Shown here one piece after another: positions 25,108 to 36,019 of a stretch of DNA of 64,000 nucleotides. Numbering within the stretch: the stretch's first letter is position 1; every line of letters starts with the position of its first letter. The DNA is from Cryptomeria japonica. Its lineage: Eukaryota; Streptophyta; Pinopsida; Cupressales; Cupressaceae. Position numbers and translations under genes: made by a program. The stretch is from positions 114,669,783 through 114,733,782 of the forward strand of contig NC_081406.1 of assembly GCF_030272615.1 (NCBI RefSeq), written 5' to 3'. The notes beneath the pieces were generated by a model. The model was not told the DNA's origin. It did no database searches and was given only the letters and a program-made list of their open reading frames with translations.

Positions 25108-25540
25108 GTTGACTTTTCTCCAAGTGTCACTTTCGCCAAGGTCAACAAGCACAAATAAGACAAAAAGAGATCACTTTTTCCCTTTTATAGGGTAAATCGA
25201 AATTAGGGTTACGTGGAGGAATGCATAAATTGCTCATGGTGTCTCATACAACCCTACCAAACATCATTATCGAGAGATGAATCAAATAACCGCATTCAAC
25301 ATAGCCAAAAATTTTACAATGCAATGAAACTGATCAAATTTATCCAAATCAAATCAAATGTTCAAAATTTTTTATTCATCTCCCGAGGGGGCATTATCAA
25401 CATCATTCATCAAATCTGGGGCATCATTTATCAAATCTGGGGCATGACATGAACATCTTGACATGACATCACATTGATCATAACCAAATCATGACGACAC
25501 ATCATTTTCTTTGAATCAACATGTACACACACATCACTTC
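25108..25540. other. Antisense leader/promoter region
   Basis: Apart from the TATA box no gene is seen. Short direct repeats (ATCATTTATCAAATCTGGGGC, twice) occur at 25390-25445. The tract lies between the antisense start and the polypurine tract of element A. Confidence 0.5.
25183..25189 (-). promoter_or_regulatory. TATA box of the antisense PMD gene
   Basis: On the minus strand the sequence reads CCCTATAAAAGG at 25192-25181, a strong TATA context, about 75 bp upstream of the ATG at 25107. An AACCCTAATT telo-box-like motif lies just upstream (about 25209-25200). It lies outside the LTR, so the antisense gene would have its own internal promoter. Confidence 0.65.
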
Positions 25541-25554
25541 AAAGAGGGGCAAAA
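25541..25554 (+). promoter_or_regulatory. Polypurine tract of element A
   Basis: AAAGAGGGGCAAAA directly abuts the 3' LTR start TGTAGACG. This is the plus-strand priming site for second-strand DNA synthesis. Confidence 0.85.
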
Positions 25555-26142
25555 TGTAGACGTATAAAAATGACCATATTCCTAAATGAATATTCAATGC
25601 TCATTTTATTCTCATTCATCTATTTAGTTAAATCTAATTTAATTAAATCACCCACATTCTTCTATTTAATTAAATAAATTATTCAATTTATTTAGTTAAA
25701 TTCACTTAAGCCCTTTATGTCATTTAATTGAATAAATCATTTTATTTAATTAAATCCCTTCTCCTTACTTTTTAATTAAATTAACATTTAATTAATAGTT
25801 TACTCCAAATTGAATAAAACCAATTTATTTAATTTCCCAACTTGCAACCAAATTGAAATAAAGCAATTTATTTTAATTAATCCTATTATCCCTCATCCAC
25901 TTGCATTTTCCTACATCTCCCACTTGCATCCTAACCCTATTCTTAATTTCTTCTAGAATCCATCTAATCCTAATCAATTAACCTAAACCCATCCATTATC
26001 CCTTTTCCGTAAATTTGAGGAGGTCACTTCTCAAATTTGGAGTAAAGTCTTCAAAAGGCATTAAAGGATTTATGCCTTCAACATGCTAACTTGTTGAATA
26101 CCCCCAAATTTGGAAGGACTCTTACAAATTTGTCCCCAAAGT
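25555..26142 (+). repeat. 3' LTR of element A, left part
   Basis: This matches 8278-8870 of the 5' LTR and is cut at CCCCAAAGT, where element B inserted. The remaining part resumes at 39304. Confidence 0.95.
26138..26142. repeat. Target-site duplication of element B (left)
   Basis: AAAGT occurs here and at 39299-39303. In the uninterrupted 5' LTR of element A the same point reads once as CCCCAAAGTCTTC, which proves the insertion event. Confidence 0.97.
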
Positions 26143-26813
26143 TGTCATGCCCAAAATTTAGGGCAAGAATGGGATAATTTTTTTAAAAATCATAACTTAA
26201 ATATTAAATTTACGAATATGGAGAAAAACACCACCATGTTTTGTCTTAACTATGTTGGGTTAACTTAAACCACTAACTCAAGTAATCAAAAATAATTTAA
26301 ATCATATGCCGAATTCTAAAAGAAATGTTATATCATTTTCTCAATTTTAATCCATAACTTATTTTAAATCATCTCCCTAAAATATAATTGACGAAGATAG
26401 AATTAGTCTCCAAAAGTCGTTTACTGCTCAAAGGAACTAATTAAATTAGTCCTAGTACTTTGTTTAAAATGTCTAAAAGTTTATCTTAATCAATAATCAA
26501 AATATGCTTTAAATTAAATTTGACAAAAGGGCCAATAAATATTTTTATAATGAATACTTACCTATAAGTTTAAATAACTCCCCATAACCAAAATTAATTT
26601 TACCCCATTTATTATAAAAGTTCTAAATGTTTAGACCTCGAAAATATTATTATATATATTTTTTAAACATCTTTAAAATATCCTTATGGCTATCAAAACC
26701 CTTACTACCCATATATTTATTAAGACCTATATAGTATATAACACTTAATAAATTATACAATCTAAAATTTGTCTTATTCTCTTACCTTTTGACTCTATGT
26801 GTAAAAGTATATC

Positions 26814-26820
<7 letters not shown>

Positions 26821-26880
<60 letters not shown>
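26821..26880. repeat. (TA)n microsatellite in LTR of element B
   Basis: This is an uninterrupted TA run of about 60 bp. The homologous run in the other LTR (about 35979-36013) is shorter, as expected of a slipping microsatellite. Confidence 0.95.
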
Positions 26881-26882
<2 letters not shown>

Positions 26883-27123
26883 CATAAATATATTTTAACA
26901 TTAAACTTAACCACCATGCAAACACTAACATTCTTTTATTATTATATAAATGCTCTTTCTTTATTTTATTTTTTGATAACATCTTATTCCTCTCTCTATC
27001 CTAGCCCTACTCGGTTAGGGTTTTTATTTACTTTCAACCCTTTTTTTTGTGTAGGGGGCGAATCTTTGGTAGGGTTGGGCGGCAGCCATGGAAACTCACG
27101 ACAAGGGGAGGGGAGGCGGTGGC

Positions 27124-27320
27124 GCCACTATGTGTCCACACAGTGGAACCCACCGCACCACTATGCGTCCACACAATGGCGGGCACGGCACCACTGTGTG
27201 TCCACACAGTGGAAGCCGCGGGCCGACACTATGTGTCCACATAGTGGAAGCCGCGGGGCCGACCACTGTGTGTACACACAGTGGAGACCGCGGCCGACCA
27301 CTATGTGTCCACACAGTGGC
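27124..27320. repeat. Array of six palindromic hairpin units (left LTR of element B)
   Basis: Six units of about 22 bp resembling CCACTGTGTG-TC-CACACAGTGG, each able to form a 10-bp stem, are separated by GC-rich spacers of about 15-20 bp. Examples begin at about 27125, 27160 and 27199. Confidence 0.92.
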
Positions 27321-30300
27321 TTTGGCCCTTCGGCCCTTTTTCCCCCATGTTAATAACCCCTTTTTTTTATAAAGATTTTTTTTTTTTTCTTTTTTTTAAA
27401 ATAATTTTTTTTTTTTTTTTATTTAAGTGAAATAAATTTAGATATATAAGAATTTGTATTTATATTTTTTTAAAACAAGCAAGTTTATTTATTTTTTATT
27501 TTACGTAGGCTCATAAATTGGTTATTATACTCATGCATTTATTTTATTTTTATTATGAACAAATAAAACATATTAGATATTTTCTTCAAGTTTAGTCATT
27601 TTAATTATTTCCTTTTTATTAATATCCTTGTTGCCAAATGGAATTACTTAGGCTATCTAAATATGGCCTTTCTTTCTGTAAAAATAAAGAAATTAATAGT
27701 ACTAAATATTCTTAGAACAACATCTTTAGAAATTATTTACTTCTATTAAATTTGATTAACTACAGGACTTATTTCTGCAATAAACAAATGACAGAGTTTG
27801 ATATTTCTTCGGCAACTATTCAAATGACCATATTTAATAAAATTAACAACAACTATTTTAACATATAATTTATTAATTAAAACCTTAGAGATGGCTATAA
27901 AATCCTTGATTTCATTTTCTGTAAATACTTTAAATAATCAGATTTAAATACTAAGTTTAGCATTTCCATGTATAGATCTAAAATGTATTATTTCCAGAAC
28001 TATGATGTACTAAAATGCATTTACAGAAAATGGAATTTAAATGATTTATATGCAGCCTATAATATGCATGCAACTCAAATCTATTTGTTTCTTTTTCTTT
28101 TTTTATTCTCTTTTGAACGTATAAGAATTAAATAACATCTTGCTATTCAATTTATCATAAACACATTAGATATAAAATTTTCTTTTGAACTTTGGAAAAA
28201 CAATTTTAGGAATACTCATTTCTTTTCTACAATAAATAGCATACTAAAATATTACAACTTTTTAAAACGTATTTCAAAGACACTATTGTCACTTTACAAT
28301 GGATCTCTCATTTCTAATAAATGAGGACATTTTCAAATAATAATTACTTTTACAAATAATTTCCTGCAACAAATAACTCCTGCAACTTTCCACTTGTCCT
28401 ATTCTTTTCTTCCGACAACTTGCATTTTAAATCAAAGCTATGACCATGGAGTGCTCACCTCCCAACTGAGGCTAACTGGTAGCCACCCCCGAGCTTGGAG
28501 AACCAAGCCCTAGACGGGAAACAAACATGCAAAAACCAAGGACAGAATGCACGCAAATACAAACACACTCCCATCCCAGCTACACTGTACCACACCTTGG
28601 TGATGACCTTTTTAAGGGTGGTAGTGGACCAATTACCCTGAGGAGAACTACAAGTATGAAAAAGAACATGTAGCCACCTCATGGCAAACCAAATACATCA
28701 AGAATAGCAACCCCTTAAATCCTTATGCCCCCAAGGCATTCATGCCTTATTTCCCTCCTTATGACCCCCATTGCACAAACAAGCCATGCAGCAAGGGTCA
28801 CACAAAATCCCTTGTGATCGCTCTCATAATGAGAGTCTCTCACTCGAGGGTTGTCACTTCTACCACCCACAAGATCCTCCTCTCTCCCAAGAGTAAGATG
28901 TCTTGATGACTCCCAAAAACACATACAATACATAACACAAAATACCGAATGAAATTTCCAAGAGAACATGCATGGAAGCCAATCTTTTACACCAACATTA
29001 CTTTCAAACACATGTAATAAGAAAGCCATTTTAAGAAAAATGCAACCAACCTTAATTTGCCCAAAGGTAGGTTAGTTTTATTGAGGATGAGCAGCCCAAT
29101 TCCACGGTTCTTCTTCTTCTACCCTTAGCCAAAATTCTCTATTCAAAATTTAATCTATTCTTTTCAAAATTTCTCTTGTCTCCAAAAATGGAGAGTGGGT
29201 GATTACCCACAAATTTTCTAATTCTTGCTTAAGAAGCCCATTGTGAGAGTTCTCACAAGTTTCTAAAAACTAAAGAGGAAGGTAAGATAGAATGGGAAAG
29301 GGAACTCTCATTCGAAAAGGAAGGTTTACAACTAAATTCAAATCTTCTAATTTCAATTTTCGCACAACTTAGAAAAGTCAATTTTTAGGGTGTCTAAAAG
29401 GTCACATGGGAGTAGAAACTTGCCTTAAATTACCCCTAACCCTTAGGTATACCTTATGGGCTTTAGGAAACCCTATTAAACTACCCCTAGGTGTCCATTT
29501 AACCCTTTTTAAACCCCTTTGAAGTTTATTTTCGGGTCAAACCTATGTTGACCATCCCAAAGATTCTTTACCCAAGGCATTTATGACATCATGTTACATT
29601 AATTGAAAAAGCTATAGTTAAACACTTTCCCACCAAGAGACAAAAATAAAATTTCAAACTTAAATCCACACATGTCAAGTGACACAAGAAAACACTTTTA
29701 CAAATTAATACATGAAATCATCTCTTGTGGATTTTACATAAATCAATTAAATAACACTTAATACACATGCATCATTTACTGTTATGAATAAAATACAACA
29801 CAAACGGGGTGTTGTCTCTCCAAATAGACAAACCCTTGCTTACGAACATACATAGGTCTAGGTTTGGTTCTCTGTAATATTTCCATGGTCACATGGATAA
29901 CTTCTTGCGCAAATCAATTTACACATTAGTAACTTTCGAATATCCACATATAATATAAATCACAGGAATAATAATACACATCATCACTTGCATACAATTT
30001 ACATCTGAACAATTTAAATACATCTTTTATCCAAGCAATTTCACATAAGAAATTCATCCTAATTCTCATAATGTTGATCCACACTTAAACATACATCATA
30101 ATTCTATTATCATAGTAAAGTCCTACAAATCCCATAACGACATTTATCATCGCAAATTCATCCTATTCAAAAATCATGTAGTGTTCTATATCATAAAGCA
30201 TATAAATAAATCCTCAATATATAGCAATGTTATCCAAATCATAAAATCATATAAGTTCTAAATCCAAAATGCATAAAAATAAAGTATCCGTAATAGTCTC

Positions 30301-30349
30301 AATATAAAAACCACTAAAATGTTAGACTGAGTCGAGGTGGGGCCTCACA

Positions 30350-30361
30350 CCCTTCCCCTCT
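30350..30361 (-). promoter_or_regulatory. Polypurine tract of element B
   Basis: On the minus strand AGAGGGGAAGGG directly precedes the LTR start TGTGAGG. Confidence 0.85.
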
Positions 30362-30379
30362 AGGCATGAACTTCCTCCT

Positions 30380-30563
30380 GGAGTTCATCAAAGAGGTGGG
30401 GGTACTATGATCTCATACGTGTTGCATCCTCCCATGAAGCCGTAACCTCATCATAACAATCCCACTGGACCCTAACCTGGTCCAACTCTCGACCTCGAAG
30501 GGCTAGTGTCCAGCATGCCAAAATGCGAATGAGCTCCAAAGCTAGCTGCCCGTCTGACTCCAC
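30380..30563 (-). pseudogene. Chromodomain-like C-terminal tail of element B integrase
   Basis: After a TAG stop at the end of the integrase frame, the same frame continues with an acidic and aromatic stretch including RGRELDQVRVQWDCYDEVTASWEDA. Its VQW...ASWE pattern matches chromodomains attached to plant chromovirus integrases. These domains direct insertion toward modified chromatin. Confidence 0.75.
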
Positions 30564-31544
30564 CTACAAGGCATCCCAATCTAAAATATGAGATTCATCA
30601 TAGATATATTTCCTCAAAACTGATACATGAAACACATCGTGGATGCGTGACAGGCTAGGTGGCAATGCTAAATGGTAGGCGACTGGGCCTATCCTCTCAA
30701 GAATCTCAAAAGGTCCTACAAAGCGAGGTGCGAGCTTAGAACCCTTTCCATAATGGATTGGACTCTTATGCGGTCGCACTCTCAAGAAGACTCTGTCTCC
30801 AACCAAGTAGCTACGATCTATCCTCTTTGCATCAGCATATTTCTTCTGTCTATCCTGAGCCTCTCTAAGATGATGCCTAATAAAATTCACCTGCTGTTCC
30901 ATATCCCGAACTATCTTAGGACCAATAGCAACTCTGTCCTCTATGCGATCCCAACTCAACGGTGTCCTGCAAGGTCTGTCGTATAATGCCTGGTAGGGTG
31001 GCATCCCCAAAAAAGTGTGATGCCCATTGTTATAGGCAAACTCCACTAAGGGAAGGTACTCTTCCCACCTGGTCTAATGATCCATGATGTACATGTGAAG
31101 CATGTCCTCTAACACCTGATTAACCCTCTCTGTCTGACCATCTGTTTCCGGGTGATAGGCTGTACTAAAATTGAGCTTAGTGCCCATAGCTACCTGTAAT
31201 GACTTCCAAAAGGAAGAAGTAAAAAGGGAGTTCGTATCAGAAATAATCTTGCAGGGCATGCCATGAAGTCTAACAATGTCTCACAAGAACACCTGTGCTA
31301 TTGCTGGTGCTGTGAATGTAGTCCGGACTGGTGAAAAGTGGGCCACTTTGGTCAACTTGTCAACTGTCACCAAGATAGCATCATGGCGACGAGAAGACAT
31401 AGGAAGATCAATGATGAAATCCATGGATATAGTATCCCACTTCCACTCTAGTATAGCATGAGACTGGAGCAACCCACCTGGATGTCGGTGCTCCACCTTT
31501 ACTCTCTGACACTCGAGGCATCGAGCTACTATCTCAGCAATGAG
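30564..31544 (-). pseudogene. Integrase of element B, broken
   Basis: The catalytic triad is readable as D in WDTISMDFIIDLP, D in [12 protein letters not shown] and E in DGQTERVNQ. Downstream, DRVFLRVRPHK and LAPRFVGPFEILERIGPVAY form the C-terminal GPY/F-type module (30564-31046). In-frame stops split the domain into the stretches 31281-31496, 31074-31259 and 30564-31046. At least two stops look like CAG-to-TAG and one like CGA-to-TGA changes. Confidence 0.92.
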
Positions 31545-33180
31545 CTACCGCATTCCTAGCCAATGATATAACTGCCTCAAGTTAGCATGCAACTTTTTTA
31601 CTCCGGGATGCACTGCATAAGGAGCTCTATGAGCATCCATGACAATGAACTCTCGCAATCCCCCGGAGGAAGGTACATAAATGTGCCCTCTGTGGCGTAA
31701 TAGTCCATCAGACTCAAAAGAATAATCCACATATTTCCCCTCTAGAGTAACCTGAGATCGTATTACCTGATCGACCTCTGCATACCATCCATCCTCTGGC
31801 AAGTGCTGTAGTATATGGTCTCTCAAATCCGTGCCCATAGATATGGTGTAAACCTCGTGATGTCTCCTACTCAAAGCATCTGCAACTATGTTTTCCTTTC
31901 CTTTGATGTAGTGAACGTCAAAATCATATTCGCACAAGAACTCCATCCATCTCCTCTGACGTGCATTAAGGTTCGGCTGAGTGAAAATGTACTGAAGACT
32001 CTGATGATCTGAATGCAACTCGAAGTGATGACCTAAAAGGAAGTGTCTCCACCTCACAAGTGCATGCACTACTGCTGCGAGCTCAAGGTCATGAGGAGGA
32101 TAATTAAGTTCATGAGTCTTAAGTTTCCTAGACTCGAAAGCTATAGCCCTACCATCTTGCATAAGAACTGCTCCTAAACCCTCTAGTGAAGCATCTGTAC
32201 AAACCATGAAGTCAGCTGTGGGATCTAGTACAACAAGGATAGGAGCGCTAGTAAGTGCCTTCTTGAGTTCCTGAAAGGCCTTCTCACACTTCTCTGTCCA
32301 CTCAAATTTCTTCCCTTTACGCTGAAGAGAAGTAATAGGATGTGCAACTCTGGAGAATCCCTCAACAAAACGTCGGTAATATCCTGCTAAACCTATGAAA
32401 CTCCTGACCTCTATCACACTGGTTGGTGCTAGCCAATCCATAATAGCCCTAATCTTTGATGGGTCAACTGAGATCCCATCATTGGAAATAACGTGCCCAA
32501 GGTACTTGACCTCTGATCGAAAGAAAGCACACTTTGACAAACTGCCAAACAACAGGTTATCACGCAAACACTACAATACTTGTTTCAGGTGCTCCTCATG
32601 CTCCTTCTCATTTTGAGAATATATCAGTATGTCATCAAGGAACACAATTACAAAACAGTCCAGAAATGTACGGAATACCCCATCATGAGGCTCATAAAAA
32701 TAGCTGGGGCATTCGTAAGACCGAATGGAACTTATGGTGAACTCATAGTGACCATATCTAGTGCGAAATGTGGTCTTGTGGATATCACTCTCCACTATTC
32801 TTAGCTGATGGTATCCTGACTTCAGATCAATTTTGGAAAAGACTTTGGCACCCTAAAGTTGGTCGAATAAATCATCAATTCTGGGCAAAGGATATCGGTT
32901 CTTAATGGTTACTTTATTTAACTGTCGATAATCCATACATAATCGAAGAGATTTGTCCTTCTTCTTAATGAAGATGACTGGTGCACCCCAAGGGGATACG
33001 CTAGGACGAATATGACCCTTCTCAAGGAGTTCCTTAAGCTGTATTTTGAGTTCATTAAGCTCGTTTGTGGTCATCCTATAAGGTTCTCTAGAAACTGGCT
33101 CAGCTCCTGGTACCAAGTCTATATGAAAGTCAATCTCTCCACGGGGCGACATTCCAGGTAACTCTGAAGGAAACACATTT
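31545..33180 (-). pseudogene. pol: Reverse transcriptase and RNase H of element B, broken
   Basis: Motifs in order from right to left: [50 protein letters not shown], then catalytic FLDDILIYS (about 32630). [14 protein letters not shown] and the RNase H strands [15 protein letters not shown] and [10 protein letters not shown] follow, then [14 protein letters not shown]. The long frame 31545-32567 is intact. A TAG after FDQL (about 32852) and a short shifted segment around the PFGLTNAP motif (about 32680-32720) disable the polymerase. Confidence 0.95.
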
Positions 33181-33296
33181 GAATATCCCTTAAGGATAGG
33201 ATTGTCATCAAGCGATGTTTCATTCTCTTCCTCTTCTCCTCTATCACTGATAGTGATAGCTAAAAGCTAACATCCCTTTCACATGCTCCGCTTGAG

Positions 33297-33815
33297 CTAC
33301 ATTGTGGAGATCATACGAAGAGACATGGGTCTCTGAATCCTGGTGATAACTATGGGTGAACCATGATCATCCTCACACTCGATCTTTTTCAAGCGGCAAT
33401 CCATCTTGGCTCTGTGGTCATAAAGCCAATCCATGCCAAGTACGATACCATAAGATCCAAGTGGTGTCACTCTAAGGTCTACTAAAGTGGTGGTCTTGCC
33501 AATCTGCAACTGACATGCCCTAACCTCTGATTCCACTGACACTCTAGCCCCTGAAGCTAATTCCACTTCCCAACTGACACCCTGTCTAGTTGCCACTAGG
33601 CCACAACGCTCCACAACCAATGGAGATATAAAGAAGTCAGTAGCTCCTGAATCAAACAAAATAGATACATTGTTACCTTTGATCATACCTGCAAATTCGA
33701 TGGCCATGGCCTGATGCTTAGCCTGGCAGTTGTCAATCGCTACGAATACTCTATGGGACCTACCCATATCACCAACTATCGGCTCTGAAGTGGCCATCCG
33801 CTGATTCCCTGCCAT
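33297..33815 (-). pseudogene. Protease region of element B
   Basis: The retropepsin active site appears as ILFDSGATDFFIS, followed by GYGIVLGMDWLYDH-like flap-end residues (here SYGIVLGMDWLYDH). The frame is open for about 170 codons but is separated from gag by a stop just after the zinc knuckle. Confidence 0.92.
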
Positions 33816-35126
33816 CTGACCTTAAGGGCAATCCCTCGCCATATGCCCCATGGCTCCACATGTAAAGCAAGCACCCCATGCCTGAAACTGGATACCTTGA
33901 GGCCTAGAGAAAGCATGTCCTCTTGTCCTACTGGATTCACTATACCCACCCCTAGAAGTCTGCTGAGTCCTCGCCGGAGGTGTGTATGGCACCTGCGCTC
34001 TCTGATCTCGTCTCTGTCCTTGAGTCTACCACGGCTTGGGCTTGGTGCCCTACTGATACTGTGGAGGCTTCTGCCTCTGGTTCTGTGGTGTCTGTTGTGG
34101 AGGAGGAGGTTTGGAGAACCCCTATGAGTTTCGGTTGTTTCCCTTCCAATGTGGTTTCTGGAATCCATAAGTCTGAGGTGTGGGCTTTCGGTTCTGAAAC
34201 TGATCCCTATTGTCCTATGGTCTGACCTGAATTTCCTCGGCTATCAGTGCCTTCTCCACGGCAACCCGAAGGATCTCTGGAGCGGACATCCTCACTGGCC
34301 CAGCTATATCGGCATTTAACCCTCTGATGAAGAGGTTTACGAGAAGTTTCTCGTCCTTTAGATAATCTACATAAGGCAACAACTCAAAGAATTTTCTCTC
34401 ATATTGGGTTACTAATAAGCCCTTTTGTTGGAGGTCGTGAAACTCGTCTATACGACGCTGTCTGAAATGTTCTAATAGGTACCTCTCCTGGAACCTTTCT
34501 GTGAAAATCTCCCAAGTGAGAGTATCAGGAACTAATCTGCATTTGTACTCTTCCTATCTCCACCAGGTGGAGGCTGACCCTCTCAACAGATGGACTGCGA
34601 CACATTCTTTTAGGTTGCTCTTGTAAGAACACAACGCAAAGCACCTCTCAAGACTCAAAAGCCATGCCTTAGCCTCTACCCCGTCGGTAAAACCTCCAAA
34701 AGACGGTGGCTAGAGGCACATGACCTCCCTGATAAGATCCCCTGGATCCCGACAAGCTCTCTCAAAATAAACTGTTTCCACAACTAGAGGTGGTCCTAGT
34801 ATGTGCACCGACTCTGGCTCATTTCCACCTTGACTCTCTACAAGAATAGGAGCTGGGCTCCTACTTCATTCTCTATCAACTGATCTATGACTCCCAGAGT
34901 CCTGATTTCTAACCTGAGGGTTCTCTACTGGAATCCTTTCCTGAACTATGCCAATTAGATTCTGGATTGCTTCTAAGAGGTTTCAGTTAGGTTCATTTGG
35001 TTGTTCGAGAGGTGCTCCTGGGTTCTCTTCTGGAAACGATTCCTCCCTCGCTACCTCTTCGCATGCTATGCGCACACGCCTAGGACCCCTTCCGCGCTTG
35101 CAAGCTTGTCGCGTCGTTGGAGGCAT
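33816..35126 (-). pseudogene. gag: gag of element B, broken
   Basis: The ATG at 35126 opens MPPTTRQACKRGRGPRR and runs to a TGA after about 46 codons. The capsid core resumes with FTDGVEAKAWLLSLERCFAL and HLLRGSASTWW (about 34560-34700). A single CCHC zinc knuckle, CFTCGAMGHMARDC, lies at about 33833-33876 and is followed by a stop. The start was chosen because it is the first ATG after the primer-binding site, with a basic N-terminus typical of this family. Confidence 0.88.
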
Positions 35127-35283
35127 CCTAAGAGGAAAATAAAGTAAAATAAATAACTAATTTCTTTTAGAATAATATTAATTCAATTAAATTTATATGT
35201 CTTATAAAATCAATTTAACAAAAATAATTTAAATAATCTAAAGCGAAACATAAGTGGAGTAAGGTTCCTAGTGTGGAAACCTT

Positions 35284-35295
35284 GCTCTGATACCA
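35284..35295 (-). promoter_or_regulatory. Primer-binding site of element B
   Basis: On the minus strand TGGTATCAGAGC, continuing AAGGTTTCC, lies three bases inside the 5' LTR boundary. It complements the 3' end of plant initiator methionine tRNA with one visible mismatch, the usual primer of chromoviruses. Confidence 0.93.
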
Positions 35296-35298
35296 AAA

Positions 35299-35974
35299 TG
35301 TCATGCCCAAAATTTAGGGCAAGAACGAGATAATTTTTTTTTAAAATCATAACTTAAATATTAAATTTACGAATATAGAGAAAAACACCAACATGTTTTG
35401 TCTTAACTATGTTGGGTTAACTTAAACCACTAACTCAAGTAATCAAAAATAATTTAAATCATATGCTGAATTCTAAAAGAAATGTTATATCATTTTCTCA
35501 ATTTTAATCCATAACTTATTTTAAATCATCTGCCTAAAATATAATTGACGAAGATAGAATTAGTCTCCAAAAGTCATTTACTACTTAAAGGAACTAATTA
35601 AATTAGTCCTAGTACTTTGTTTAAAATGTCTAAAAGTTTATCTTAATCAATAATCAAAATATGCTTTAAATTAAATTTGACAAAAGGGCCAATAAATTTT
35701 TTTATAATGAATACTTACCTATAAGTTTAAATAACTCCCCATAACCAAAATTAATTTTACCCCATTTATTATAAAAGTTCTAAATGTTTAGACCTCGAAA
35801 ATATTATTATTATATATATTTTTTAAACATCTTTAAAATATCCTTATGGCTATCAAAACCCTTACTAACCCATATATTTATTAAGACCTATATAGTTTAT
35901 AACACTTAATAAATTATACAATTTAAAATTTGTCTTATTCTCTTACCTTTTGACTCTATGTGTAAAAGTATATC

Positions 35975-36019
<45 letters not shown>

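Larger units (their letters stand above)
26143..30349 (-). repeat. 3' LTR of element B (4207 bp)
   Basis: It runs from TGTCATGCCC to GGCCTCACA and pairs with 35299-39298. It contains a (TA)n run at about 26821-26880, the hairpin array at 27124-27320, and AT-rich sequence. It is about 207 bp longer overall, mainly because the right copy lost about 215 bp corresponding to 27520-27734. No protein is recognisable in its frames. Confidence 0.95.

Noticed and set aside
27096-27372. Open frames across the hairpin array (also 36130-36605) that look like His/Thr-rich proteins
   Set aside because: They arise on both strands and in several frames from the tandem hairpin units, and have no conserved start or domain.
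28455-29029. Minus-strand frames of 75-104 codons in the LTR of element B (also 37456-37992)
   Set aside because: They have no conserved motif, and the copies in the two LTRs differ by scattered changes without sign of coding constraint.
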